64,000 nt of DNA, taken from assembly GCA_028641055.1 (NCBI GenBank), contig CM054060.1:295919480-295983479 (forward strand). The letters are read 5' to 3'. The position numbers and the translations under genes are program-made. A model generated the notes under the pieces. It had not been told where the DNA came from. It was given only the letters and a program-made list of their open reading frames with translations, and made no database searches. This DNA comes from Alopecurus myosuroides. Lineage: Eukaryota; Streptophyta; Magnoliopsida; Poales; Poaceae. Shown one piece after another: positions 1-10,779 of this stretch; positions within the stretch are counted from its first letter, which is position 1; every line of letters begins with the position of its first letter.

Positions 1-524
1 AACCCCCCTTGGCTGCATGGCTATGTGGGGTTTAGTCCCAAATGGCTTGGTTAAGGGGAAAACCTCCCCTCCCCCCTTTATATAGTTGGACTTCCCTTCC
101 ATTTTTCCCATCCAGAAATCTCTCTCTATTATCTCTTCTCTAAACGGAGTTCTCTTTGAGCCGTGCTAGGAGTTGAGAATTCTCTACTATAAGCACATCG
201 TCGTGCTATTAGTCTTCGGTCCATCTCTCTACTTCCGAAACCTTCACTGGGCCGGAGACCGGGAGTCATTGTCTACACCGGACGTGTAATCCCACAAGGT
301 GCAACACTTGGGGCACTAGTCGTGGAACCACTCCTCGATCTTGAGGTTGGCTTTTTTGTCCTCTTCGACAACTCTTGTGCGAGAGGGTAATCGCCGCTTT
401 CGGTCTTCAAGGGTATGATCAACATTACTTGTCCGTTACTCTATATCTGCATAGTAATAGATCCTCGCTGTTTTTTCGGTTATCGTTGTTAGGATTTTTT
501 TGTTTTCTGCCACGAAACCCTTCA
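1..524 (+). repeat. Copia #1 5' LTR, left end outside the window
   Basis: This stretch lies directly before a tRNA-Met-type primer-binding site and ends in TTCA at about 524, as a Copia LTR would. A TATA-like box (TTTATATAG) is at 77-85, followed by a pyrimidine-rich leader (CTCTCTCTATTATCTCTTC). The LTR start is not in the window and no 3' LTR copy is present, so its length and divergence cannot be measured. Confidence 0.75.
77..85 (+). promoter_or_regulatory. TATA-like box of the Copia #1 LTR
   Basis: The motif TTTATATAG sits about 440 bases before the primer-binding site and is followed by CT-rich leader sequence, a usual layout for the U3/R boundary of a plant Copia LTR. Promoter activity is inferred from position and motif only. 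Confidence 0.45.
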
Positions 525-540
525 GCGGTATCAGAGTCGA
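525..540 (+). other. Primer-binding site of Copia #1
   Basis: The sequence GCGGTATCAGAG is one base away from the plant Copia consensus TGGTATCAGAG(C), complementary to the initiator tRNA-Met 3' end. It abuts the LTR end. It fixes the element on the + strand. Confidence 0.8.
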
Positions 541-1618
541 TCTATGCGTAGATATAGAAGTACGGTTCGAACTCATGGAGCATGAGAGAATCGATCTTAT
601 AGTTGTTACCTCCTCGCGTGTACTTGGTTATGATGTTGACATTGTTTGATGATAGCGGCCCTCAACCAACTTTACACGTACTCTTACGTGAGATCGGCGT
701 TGCGACTAACATGTGGCTTGTACCACATGAAGCAGCTATGAGGGTGTCAGTTTCTCTTACGATAGATTTCATGGCATTTACAATGGGAGGCCCAAAAGGG
801 ATATCTAGCAAACAACTAGTTGATCGGTGTTGTGGTTGCGGGACCGTAGGTAAGAAACTGTTCTTATTGCTATAGCCCCATGAGCCACGTAAAACTTGCA
901 TAAAGATAAAGTATAAGTGTCTAACTTTATGTTGCAGGGAGCAAAGGATATGATATGGTAAAGGTGATTTTATGATTGTACAGACTAACCTTTTACATGT
1001 GGAGGCATCAAGGACCTGGTGCCGTTTCGGAGCATATTATGGAGATCAAGGCGCGACGACCATGTCATATCAATTTACACTATTTCATTTGATTTTATTG
1101 TGTGGATATTATATGCATCTCTATAGCTAATATTATGTTATATTTGGCGGTAGCTATATAGGATAATCCCTCTTTAATTCCAATGTAAGTGTTCTCCCTT
1201 AGTGTGGCACCAACAAGAAAGTCTGCAGTAGGAAAGTGGGCCGTGACGATCGGGTACTTCCTTCTGCGTTCACATACGGCGGGTGCAAGCCATGTTATGC
1301 ACAACCAAATACACTAAGGTTAAGTTGGAGAGCCTAGCATGTACATGCATGGCCTCGGAACACCGAATACTGAAAGGTCGAGCACGAGTTGCATGGGGAT
1401 GTAACTGACATGTTTTGTCTACCCCTGAAGCTGCATCAATGGCCGTGACGATCGGGGGAGGTGTGGTGGAAGGGGGTCGTGTAATCACTAAACAAAGTGA
1501 GGGATGTTCGTTTGAGTGGGAGTTCATGCTATATATGCATGTCACATATTTCAATCTAAAAAAACATGGACCCAATATTATGAACGAAAGTCTTATATCT
1601 TGAAAAATTCCATTGTAG
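541..1618 (+). other. Untranslated leader of Copia #1
   Basis: No conserved coding frame is visible between the primer-binding site and the gag start. A 16-base direct repeat (GGCCGTGACGATCGGG) occurs at 1239-1254 and 1441-1456. Short ORFs here run on both strands and match no family I recognise. Confidence 0.6.
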
Positions 1619-2335
1619 ATGTCTCGCCACACCTTCAACCTAGGCTCATTCCTTGAAAAAGAAAAGATTAAGAACAACAGTGCAAACCTCATGGCCTACC
1701 TTCTTGAGGACGCATTAGGTGATCAACCTGCTAACTCCACCTCTAAGGACGATCAGTCCGAGGCGGATGTCTCCGTTTTGTCCAGAGTGGCATGCTCTAT
1801 GCCATGGAGGCTGACCTTCAAAAACGCTTGGGAATAATTACTCATCTCAAGGAAGCTTTTGAACCACAAGCCAAGGCTGAGAGGTATGTAGCCTCTAAGG
1901 CATTCTTCTCATGAAAGATGGTAGATCATAGCAGTATTAATGAGCATATAGCCAAAATGTTTGGCTATGTTACCCGCCTCAACGCTTTGGATTGCAAAAT
2001 TCTAGATGAGCTGGCTATAGACGTGGTGCTGCAATCATTGCCACCCAGCTATGAAGGGTTTATCATGAACTATTACATGCATGGGACGACCAAGAAGCTG
2101 CCTGACCTGTTCGTGATGCTCAAAGATGCTGAGAAGCATGCAATGTTGATGGCCAACAAGGCCGTAGATTTCAAGAAATCTAGCGCAGTAGCAAGCTGCT
2201 GCAAATCTGAAGGCTCCCAAGTCTAACCACAAGCACGACGAGATATGCTTCTACTGCAAAGGCAATAGTCACTGGAAGCGCAATTGCACCAAGTACCTAG
2301 AAGACAAGAAGGCCGACGAGTTTATCGAAATAGAG
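1619..2335 (+). pseudogene. gag: Copia #1 gag (decayed)
   Basis: Gag would form the particle that packages element RNA. The start at 1619 gives a typical Copia gag opening (MSRHTFNLGSFLEKEK). Compared with the usual family sequence, a block is missing shortly after it, and the frame shifts near 1800 and meets a TGA just before 1918. The segment 1918-2226 reads as the UBN2/retrotransposon gag core (ending LQSLPPSYEGF and a KLPDLFVMLKDAEK helix). A frame change near 2210 leads to a CCHC zinc knuckle at about 2243-2284 (C-x2-C-x4-H-x4-C, read CFYCKGNSHWKRNC). The zinc residues are intact although the ORF is broken in at least three places, so no functional protein is expected. Confidence 0.85.
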
Positions 2336-2339
2336 AAAG

Positions 2340-3644
2340 GTATATATGATATACATGTGATAGATGTTTACCTTACCAGTGCCCGAGTAACACTTGGGTG
2401 TTTGATTTTCTCATATATGTAACTCGCAGTGGGAGTTGTGGAGTGAGCGGCGCCTGGCAAAGGACGAGGTGCCGATGCGCGTCGACAATGAGAATAAAGT
2501 CGAAGTGATGGACATCAACACTTTGCCTCTACATCTACCATCGGGATTAGTTTTAATGTTCAATAAATGTTATTATGTGTCCACTTGGAGTATGAACATT
2601 ATCAGTGGGTCTTGCGTGTTACAAGACAATTATTCATTCAAATTAGTATTAAACAATTGTACTATTTCTATAAATGATATATTCTATGTTCATGCACAGG
2701 AGCACAATGGTTTATTCTTATTAAATTTCAACAATAGTACGCACGTCCATAGTGTAGATGCCAAGAGATTGAAACTTAGCGATGATAACTCCATGACTCT
2801 ATGGCATTGCCGTCTTGGTCATATTGGAATAAAACGCATGAAGAAGCTCCATACTGATGGACTTCTAGAGTCATTATATTTTGATTCTCTTGACACATGC
2901 GAACCCTGTTTGATGGAAAAAATGACTAGGACCCCTTTTTCCAGTGTTATGGAGCGGGCGTCGGACTTATTGGGAATCATTCATACTTATGTATGTGGAC
3001 CAATGAGCGTTTCGATACGCAATGGTTATCGTTACTTTGTTATCTTTACTGATGATTTTAGTAGATATGGATATATCTACTTGATGAAGCACAAGTATGA
3101 AACAATTGAGAAATTCAAGGAGTTTCAAAATAAAGTGGAAAATCAACTCAACAAGAAAACCAAACACCTTCATTCTGATCGAGGTGTTGAATATTTGAGT
3201 TTTGAATTTGGCACTCACTTAAAGTCCTGTGGAATTGTACCACAATTAACGCCGGTTGGAACACCACAACGCAATGATGTCTCAGAACAACGTAATAGGA
3301 CTTTGCTAGATAGCGTACGATCCATGATGTTTCTCACCGACTTGCTTGTGTCTTTTTGGGGCTATGCGTTAGAAACAACTACATTCATTTTAAATAGGGC
3401 ACCATCCAAATCCGCGGAAACAACGCCATATGAAATATGGCATGGCAAGAAACCAAAACTGTCATTTCCAGAGGTTTGGGGTTGTGAGTCTTACGTTAAG
3501 AAACTTCAGTCAGAAAAACTCGAACGTAAGGCAGAAAAATGCACTTTTGTAGGATATCTAAAGGGTACTATTGGATATACCTTCTACAATAAGACTGATG
3601 GAAAAACTATTATTGCCAAGAACGGTACTTTGCTTGAGAAATAA
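2340..3644 (+). pseudogene. pol: Copia #1 protease remnant and integrase
   Basis: The protease region is nearly gone: at about 2398 the frame reads VFD and then runs into unrelated residues, where the family has the D-T/S-G catalytic triad. A 402-residue frame from 2436 carries the GAG-pre-integrase zinc module (LWHCRLGH, then C-E-P-C, roughly residues 122-158) and the integrase core. Three catalytic acidic positions are expected. The first is lost (IHTYVCGP where Asp is usual after HT), the second is present in HSDRG, and the third Glu is present in VSEQRNRT. Loss of the first metal-binding Asp and of the protease triad means this copy could not have mobilised itself. The frame ends at TAA 3642-3644, before RT. 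Confidence 0.88.
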
Positions 3645-4823
3645 TTTCTTGCTAAATGAGTATGTGGAAGGAAGATATTACTCGACGAGATCATTGATCC
3701 CGAACTTGAAATTCAGAGTAGCGCAACAGAAATTGTACTAGAAGCGTCTTCCACTGATGGAGCGAATGTCAAGTCAGCTATCGTACTTCGCAGGTCTTAG
3801 AGACAGCGCACCACACCTGATTGGTATGGTGATGTTGTCGGCATGGTCATGGTAACTGACCTAGACGAACCTGCCACATGCAAAGCAGCAATGAAAGGAC
3901 ACGAATCCAAGAGATGGCTAGAAGCCATGTAATCCTAAATCCAATCCATGTATGACATAAAAGTATATACTTTTTTGGATATTCCCGAAGACCGCAAGGC
4001 CATCAAGAATAAATGGATATTTAAGAAAAGACTGATGCTGATGGTAATGCATCCGTCTATAAGGCTCGACTTGTCACAAAAGGTTTTCGAAACATAGAGG
4101 GAATTGACTACGATGAAACTTTTTGACCCGCAGAATGCTCAAGTCTATTCGGATTTTGTTAGCAATTGCTGCCTATTTCGATTATGAAATATGGCAGATG
4201 GACATCAAAACGACATTCCTAAATGGAAACATTGAGGAAGAGTTGCACATGGTGCAACTGGAAGGTTTTGTCGATCCAAAGGATGTTGATAAAGTATGCA
4301 AACTTCAGCGTTCCACTTATGGACTGAAGCAAACATCTCGGAGCTAGAATCTTCGCTTTGGTAAGGTTATCAAAGCTTTTGGATTTATCCAAAATATAGA
4401 AGAGACTTGCATTTATAACAAAATGTGTGGAACTTAGTTGTATTCCTGGTATTATATGTCAATTACATATTACTTGTTAGGAATGATGTGAAATTGTTGG
4501 ACAGTGTGAAGGAGTATTTGAACAATAAGTTTCCTATGAAAGACTTGGGAGAAGCTGCTTACATATTAATCATTAAGATATGTCATGATAGATCTATACG
4601 CCTAATAGCGTTGAGTCAATGTACATGCGTTGATAAGATTGTGAAAAGGTTCAGCATGGAGGAGGCTAAGAAAGTTTTCTTTCCTATCGCATGCTGTCAG
4701 TTTGACAAGCAGATATCAGAGTGACCCTGGGGAGGCACACTGGATAGGAGTTAAAAACATCCTCAAGTATCTTAAGTGAACCAAGGATATGTTTCTTTTC
4801 TATGGAGGATGTACAGATCCTGA
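3645..4823 (+). pseudogene. pol: Copia #1 reverse transcriptase/RNase H, truncated
   Basis: Fragments in different frames read as Copia RT. They include WLEAM near 3918, the NKWIFKK block near 4010, WQMDIKTTFLNG at about 4192-4230 and a GLKQTS block near 4322. The catalytic YVDD box is altered to YVNY at about 4458, removing both Asp residues. PMKDLGEAAYIL follows near 4534. The RNase H start is visible up to about 4822, where the sequence changes abruptly to the end of LARD#1. The rest of RNase H and the 3' LTR are missing from this side. Confidence 0.85.
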
Positions 4824-7355
4824 TGTAGCGTCCTCACATTTAATAATGTAAGAACTACTGTGTTATTGTGCTAGTCCCTAGATTAATTGCTAGCACCATA
4901 GTTCAAAATGAAATATCATGCAAATGCGTCAAAATCTATTACATCGCATGATCCAGTCTTTACAAAATATGATTACAACTTGCATAGTCTTAGAAGACTA
5001 GCAGGAAACATGGAGTTACAACAGAAAACATAGTACAATATTGAGCCTCACATTCTTCATGTGCCACGGGCAAAACATGTTGGTTGTAGACTCGAGATCC
5101 TGAATGAAACCTCACTCGTCTTCAAAATCATCAGCATGATGGAATATGCAGCCACAAGGGGTCAATAAAATTTAATGTATTGGCAAGTAACACTATGATG
5201 GATATAAAATGGCAAGAATATATATACATGCATATTTGGCTTGGTGGAGTTTAGGCTATTTGCAAAAAACAAGGTTTTCCCTAACACTTTTGAAAATGAG
5301 TTTTCTTTTCAAAGATTGGCACCATGGGACAAACCCATGTGCACCAAAAATAATATTTCCTTAGCCAAATTTTAATTTTTTTAAAACGGTGTTGAGATTC
5401 TTCTATCCATCCTTGTTCAGCTGCTCGAAGTCGTCCATTATCGGGGACATGGCTATGATCATAGTTTCTAACTCTGCAGAGGTTGTGCACTTTCACCCTT
5501 TGTCTTCAATTAGCCAAAACATCCTATACATGTGGAGTGCATTAAGGAAAGGGGAGAATTGAGATGAGATCTTTCAGAAGCAAGAATTCAACCCAACCGG
5601 CAAGACCCGTTCCACCTATAATTATTCTACATCTGTTCTCAAGCCTGGGTTGAGCTCTCACAACCTAGTTGATCAAGACAGAGCCCGTATTGTCAAGGGG
5701 ATGCAGGGGAAGCTGCTAAACTTAGAGGACTTGGTAATATTTTTCTTTCCTGGGTGGCATTCCTCAAGTGAACTTCTTAGGAGATTAAAGGCCCTAAGGA
5801 GACACTCAACTTTCGACAACCACGCAATACCAAACCCACCCAGGTGGTTCATTGAAGTTTATACTTAGAATTTTTCAACAACATCAATAATACAATTTTT
5901 GTAACAAGGATAAGCATCTACTAAGTAATGAGTCTTAAAAATAACAAGTCTAAAGGATGGCTACACACTACTTAGGCTTTGCATAGCATAGTAATAACTT
6001 AGTAAAAATTCCCTATCATGCATACTACTCAAAACTCTAGTAATGCATAGTGAAAATATGGGAGATTTGATGATGTGTTACTTGCCTTTGAAGTTGGGGA
6101 GGAACAATCACCTCTCTTCACAAAAGAACGTTGCTATTCGTATAATCTAAACATTGAAAACACAACAAAATAAACAAGCATGCTAACAAACATACAAACA
6201 ATTGAAGAAATCATACAAATCAACAAACAAAGCAAAGGAAAACATGTGAAAACATTTAGTTTCAATGCGCAAAAGAAAACTGAGTGATTGTAGTTAGAGT
6301 TTGGCATTTGTGACTAAGGACTGGTCTTTCATCAAGAATATCACACAAAGGTGTTAGGGTAATCTATTTATGTCTTGATTCTCTTCAAGTTCTTCTTTTG
6401 TCTCCTTGAGTTGCTTATTATGCCTAAGTCTTTATGCATGTACTTTGAAGGCCTTGCTTGTAGTCCTCCTTGTTGTGTTGAAGAAAATCTTCTGAAGTAT
6501 CTATCTAGGATTTTTGGGACTTGGTCCTAAATAATAAGGGAGGTAGTAGAGATTTCTAGAGTTTCCTCAAAAATGACTTGCAAAATCTTCATCTTCTGGG
6601 AGAGTACTCTTCTTGAGTTGAAGTTGGCTTCTTGTTGAAGTCTTGGTGAAAAGTTCTCATCTCACTTGAGAAACTAAATCTAAGTCTTAGAAAACTTGAA
6701 AACAAATCCTAAATCTTGGAAAACAAATTCTAAGTCTTCTCATGATTGGTCTTGAAAAATCTTCATGCTCCTTTGTAGTTTCCTACTTGGTGTGGTGTCT
6801 TCATTGAATCTTCTAACACTTGTTTTGGCGCACCTAGGGGGTTGGTTTTTATTTAACTTAGTCACACCACAAGGTCTAAGGAGAGAAAAGGAAAAGAGAG
6901 AAAGAAAGATGTGGTAGGTATTCTTGAAGTTCCTCGTGTTTTCTTCTAAGTTCTTTCTTGGAGATGCTTTTGAAGTTTGTTTTCTTTTCTAAGTCCTTCA
7001 TTTGTCTTCTTGCTTCATGTTTAAAATCTTCGAGTTGACAATTGTAGCATCCTCTCCATGGCTTTTCACTAATCCAGACTTAGTGGTTTTCAACTAGGAG
7101 GGCCAATTAGCACAAAAATTACATGGACATGGTTCCAAAGCATCCAAGGGCTTAGGTTTTGGTCTCTCTAGTCTATGGTTAGTACTTAGAGCAAAATTGC
7201 TAAAGAAAATGAATTGAAAATATTTACCGAATTTAAACTAAGTAAAAAACACTCAAAAGGCCAAACAATTCTAAATTAAATATAATTGGTTCAAAAATTA
7301 TTTTGGGGCGGAGTATGAAAGTACACATCCTAGGGTTTCCAAAAATATTATTAAT

Positions 7356-8163
7356 TCCATCCTCTTTTGGAAAGATAATTGGACAGAAGAGCTTTTGGCC
7401 TACAAATTTTCTAGACTATACTCATTTGCGATTGATCCAGATGTGTCGTTAGTAACCTTGTTATCCTGTGTGGATTTGGTGCAGCTGGCTGATCATTTTG
7501 CAACCCCGGTCTCACCTCAGGCTTTTCATGAGTTGGAGCAAGTGCAGACCCTACTCAATGAGATGAGACGTGCCAATGTTGAGAGAGAGAACGCTGATGT
7601 TTGGTCCATGGTTGATTCAAAAAAAAAAATACATGTCCAGGTGCTTTTACAAGTTTATGTTTGCTAGTCTTCACGCTGCCCCTATTTTTAGGAAATTGTG
7701 GAAAAGTAAAGGCATGCACAAACAAAAGGTGTTTGTTTGGCTTTTTTTAGTGGACCGGCTTAATACTTGTGATATGATGGAGAGGCGGCATTGGCATCTA
7801 GAATGTGGTGTTATTTGCGCCATGTGTGATGGTGCTCACAGGGAAACAAGAGAACATTTATTTTTTAATTGTGCTTTTGCGAGAAAATGCTGGCGCAAAC
7901 TAGACATCAGATGGTGCTCGGCTCAAGGGGTTTCTGCCATGTTCGATCAGGCAAAACAAAGTTTTGACGGTCCCAAGTTTTTTGAGGTTGCAACGTGCGC
8001 TCTTTGGTGTATATGGAAGCAGCGTAATAACCATATTTTTGAGGGAGCTCCTATATCTGTTTTGGCCTGGAAAGTGATGTTTAAGAAGGACATGAGCCTG
8101 ATTGTACATCGGGTGAAATCTGAGCATAGAAAAACTCTTGTAGATTGGTTGAACCTTTTTTAG
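7356..8163 (+). pseudogene. LINE ORF2 C-terminus with zf-RVT zinc-binding domain
   Basis: Frame one (to about 7630) ends in an A-run (7620-7629), where the frame shifts to the next ORF, which runs to TAG at 8161-8163. The second part reads FRKLWKSKGMHKQKVFVWL, then C-A-M-C, HLFFNCAFARKCW and an ALWCIWKQRNNHIFEG block. This is the plant L1-type reverse-transcriptase zinc-binding domain (zf-RVT), with its C-x2-C and H-x4-C ligands. No endonuclease or RT core is present, so this is only the dead 3' end of a LINE. Confidence 0.85.
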
Positions 8164-8262
8164 TTTCTTGGTTTCCCTCCCCTTTTTTTTCTTCTTCTTC
8201 TCCCCCTCATGATGTAATTCCCCGCTCCTTGTAATTTATTCTTTTATTTAATTGAAATTACA

Positions 8263-8284
8263 CCGTAGGGGGTTCCCCCTACGG
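8263..8284 (+). other. 3' stem-loop of the LINE
   Basis: A perfect 10-base inverted repeat with a TT centre lies some 20 bases before the LINE 3' end. In plant L1-type elements such 3' hairpins are thought to help the element's RT recognise its RNA; that role here is inferred. Confidence 0.6.
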
Positions 8285-9036
8285 TTCCTTGTTCAAATAT
8301 TTTTTTTATTTGCAATTTTTAGATTTATAGAATTTAAACTATGCCAAAAATCACCAAACAAGCATATTTGAATTTGAACAAATTTAAGTTTGTCAAATTT
8401 GAATTTGGACAGTGCTAAACAATTCTACATGTTGTGCTGATTCCAAAAAATTCAAGTTTTCTTAATTTGGATCTACGTTAAAATTTTATGATGGTTCTAA
8501 GTTTGGGGGGCTTTTGTGCAAAACTGCCAGATTAAAATATATTTCGGAAGAAAACAGAATAGGCTAGGACACGTGCCATGCTGTGATTGGGCGAGCGTGC
8601 TGACGCGGATCCGACGCGGCGCCTAACGGGGCGCTGATTGGGCAGGACAGGTGGCTAGCTCTCATTGGTCGATACCCCTTCACGGGTTAGATCTAATATC
8701 AACCGTCGGATTTGGATCAGATGGCGCAGGGGCGTTGACTCACCTGGGGACGTTTTTCGCCGGACACAGAGAAGGTGGCAGCGTCGGTGGTTTGACGTGG
8801 ATGGGGTGGTCATTTCCGGGGTTCTCCGGCGACGTGGAGGACGGGGGGCGGGTGCGCCTTCGTCCGGCGGTTCTCCTCCTCCTCGTAGTTCCGTTCCTCG
8901 GGCATCCAACCGGCTGCTTCGTGTAGCTCCCGAGCTCCAAGATCCAATGGCAGCGGCGGGTATCGATCTCGACGAGACCGTGGCGGAGGAGCTCCGGTTA
9001 GGGTTTAGGGATGCGTGGAAGTCGATGGCGATGCGG

Positions 9037-9043
9037 TATTTAT
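9037..9043 (-). promoter_or_regulatory. TATA-like box of the LARD#1 LTR (minus)
   Basis: The minus strand reads CCCATAAATACCGC, downstream of GC-rich sequence in the LTR. It is the best TATA candidate for this LTR. Only motif and position support it. Confidence 0.35.
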
Positions 9044-9743
9044 GGGGGAGGTGTTGTACGGGAGGGTGTAGAGATAGGGGCGGCGCGGCAGTCTCCTGGT
9101 CGAGCACGAACACCGAGAAACTGACATCATGCGTGACGTCATGGTGGGTACCACCGGTCAGTGAAAGGGGAGAGAGAGGGCCGATGTGGTGGGCTTTTTC
9201 GGGATGGGCTTGTTGCTTCTTGGCCTTTGTGACGCGCGCGAGCGGGAAAATAGAGGGGAGGGGTAAGTTGGGCTGGGCCGGCGGCTGCACTGCGCTGCTT
9301 CTCCCTTTTTTCTATCTTTTTTTTTCTTCTGTTTTCTTATTTACTCCATAACTTCAGCTTTATAATTCGAAATAACCTCAAATCAAAACCTATAATTTTG
9401 TAATAAAATTTTATTTCAATCAAAACCAAATGTGTACTATTTCAAACACCTTTGAAAATATGTATTTTCAAAATATGTTTAAATAACTAACAACAACTTA
9501 ATGTTATTTCAAAATAGAGAAATAAAAATACTTTGAAATAATAAAACCTATTTTGAATGAGGCTTTTAAGGGTTATGGAGTTAGAGGCATGTTTGTATTA
9601 TTATTTCCAATAGCATTGGAATAACATATAATACTTCCTCTGTGTTTGAGTTTTATTTGTTTATGGTGGCTTGGTTTAACCAGAAAACAAAAGTTTTAAA
9701 TTTTTGTGATTTTTGCAACTTTCCAAAAATCAGGGGTGTTACA

Positions 9744-10779
9744 GACTACCACCCTTAAAAGAAATCTCGTCTCGAGATTTGGGAAGGCTAGAAACAAAGA
9801 TAGGTATTAGTTACTTGGGATTTAGCAACTAGGTGGCTACCACCCTAAAAAGAAATCTTTGTGGGTATTCTAATCACATGGATTAATGGTGTAGATTGTC
9901 TCCAGATGTTTTGAGTAGACTTTCCTTCCAAGTAGAGTTGCAGACTAACTGACGCCTCTTGAACTTTATTTGACACTGAGGGATTACTCTTTGGGTCAAT
10001 AAAAAGTCCTTGGATCACTCTCAACTTGGTCTTTTGATGTTCATGGAAATCTTCCATCTCATTGTTGCCTTCTCATGGTTGTTGGCATTCTAGCTAGGTA
10101 TTTGGTTGGGTTTAGCATAGATGAGTAGAGATTTAGAAAGATCTAAAGGAGATTCCTACCCAACACATCAGAGCAAGAAAATACATCTTAAAATCAACAT
10201 CTAATGAAACATTTTTCACACCAAACAACAAGGTTTTAGAAAACAAACTAATATTGTCATACCACACTTATTGGTATGATCAATACACTAACACTATAAT
10301 GTTGTTCTAGCAAGGTATCTAGATTGATGGTCTCATCTATATCTTCTGAAGTCTCTTCAAACATCTTGAGATGTTTCTGATTGTTGGGGAGCCTGAGTTT
10401 TTCTCTAATTTCTTCAATGATCTTCTCTGTAGTACTTCAGTTTGTGTGAAAAATATTTCTTGCACTTCAGGGCATGGTATTCACCAACCATGTCTTGAGT
10501 GTAGATCTTCATGTTGAAACCAAAAGGTCTTGTGAAAAATATTCCTTGCACCTCCTAGCATGATTATCTCCAATCATGTCTTGTTGGAAAACAAGACGCA
10601 GGTCATCTAAAATAGGAGAAGAAGATTTTGAAGGTGAATAATGGATGATATGATATGAGAAGGATTTAAGATAAGTTTTGTTTCTAGAAAGTTTGAACAA
10701 GGTAGATTTTCAATCCTATGGTCTTTTCCAAACTTAGGGTCTTGAATTCTACATGCAAGACAATGCTCTGATGCCATTT
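9744..10779 (-). other. LARD#1 interior, about 1 kb, no pol
   Basis: On the minus strand this runs from a primer-binding site (at 10779) to a purine tract next to the 3' LTR (9744). The last codons before the LTR on the minus strand read as a short polyprotein tail (SRDEISFKGGSL and stop at the LTR junction), like the C-terminal tail of Tekay/Del-type Gypsy polyproteins. No protease, RT or integrase is visible, so the element depended on proteins from a relative. Confidence 0.78.
10765..10776 (-). other. Primer-binding site of LARD#1 (minus)
   Basis: The minus strand reads TGGCATCAGAGC immediately inside the right LTR. It is one base from the tRNA-Met primer-binding site TGGTATCAGAGC. It shows that the right LTR is the 5' LTR and the element points left. 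Confidence 0.82.

Larger units (their letters stand above)
7352..8307 (+). mobile_element. 5'-truncated LINE (L1 type) inside the LARD#1 LTR
   Basis: The flanks (AAAAATATT before, TTCAAATATT after) join directly in the uninterrupted relative at 51240-51320 (reverse strand), so this block is an insertion. It encodes only the C-terminal end of LINE ORF2 and the 3' UTR. The tail contains a perfect hairpin at 8263-8284 (CCGTAGGGGG / CCCCCTACGG) just before the 3' end. The short imperfect flanking duplication and extreme 5' truncation fit target-primed reverse transcription. Confidence 0.82.
4824..9743 (-). repeat. LARD#1 3' LTR (minus strand), about 4.9 kb including a LINE
   Basis: The + strand starts TGTAGCGTCC at 4824 and ends GGTGTTACA at 9743, so the minus-strand LTR reads TGTAACACC...GCTACA. 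Bases 4824 to about 6270 are repeated at 10780-12240. The whole unit also matches, in reverse orientation, the solo LTR at 49396-53913. An inserted LINE (about 7352-8307) accounts for roughly 955 bases, leaving about 4.0 kb of LTR. Much of it is AT-rich with no coding capacity. A GC-rich part (about 8580-9300) looks like a promoter/leader, with a minus-strand TATA-like box. Confidence 0.88.

Noticed and set aside
8651..9351. Overlapping ORFs of up to 228 residues in the LARD#1 LTR
   Set aside because: They lie on both strands of a GC-rich LTR segment, have Arg/Pro/Gly-rich composition and no recognised domain, and the related solo LTR does not preserve them. Treated as promoter/leader sequence.
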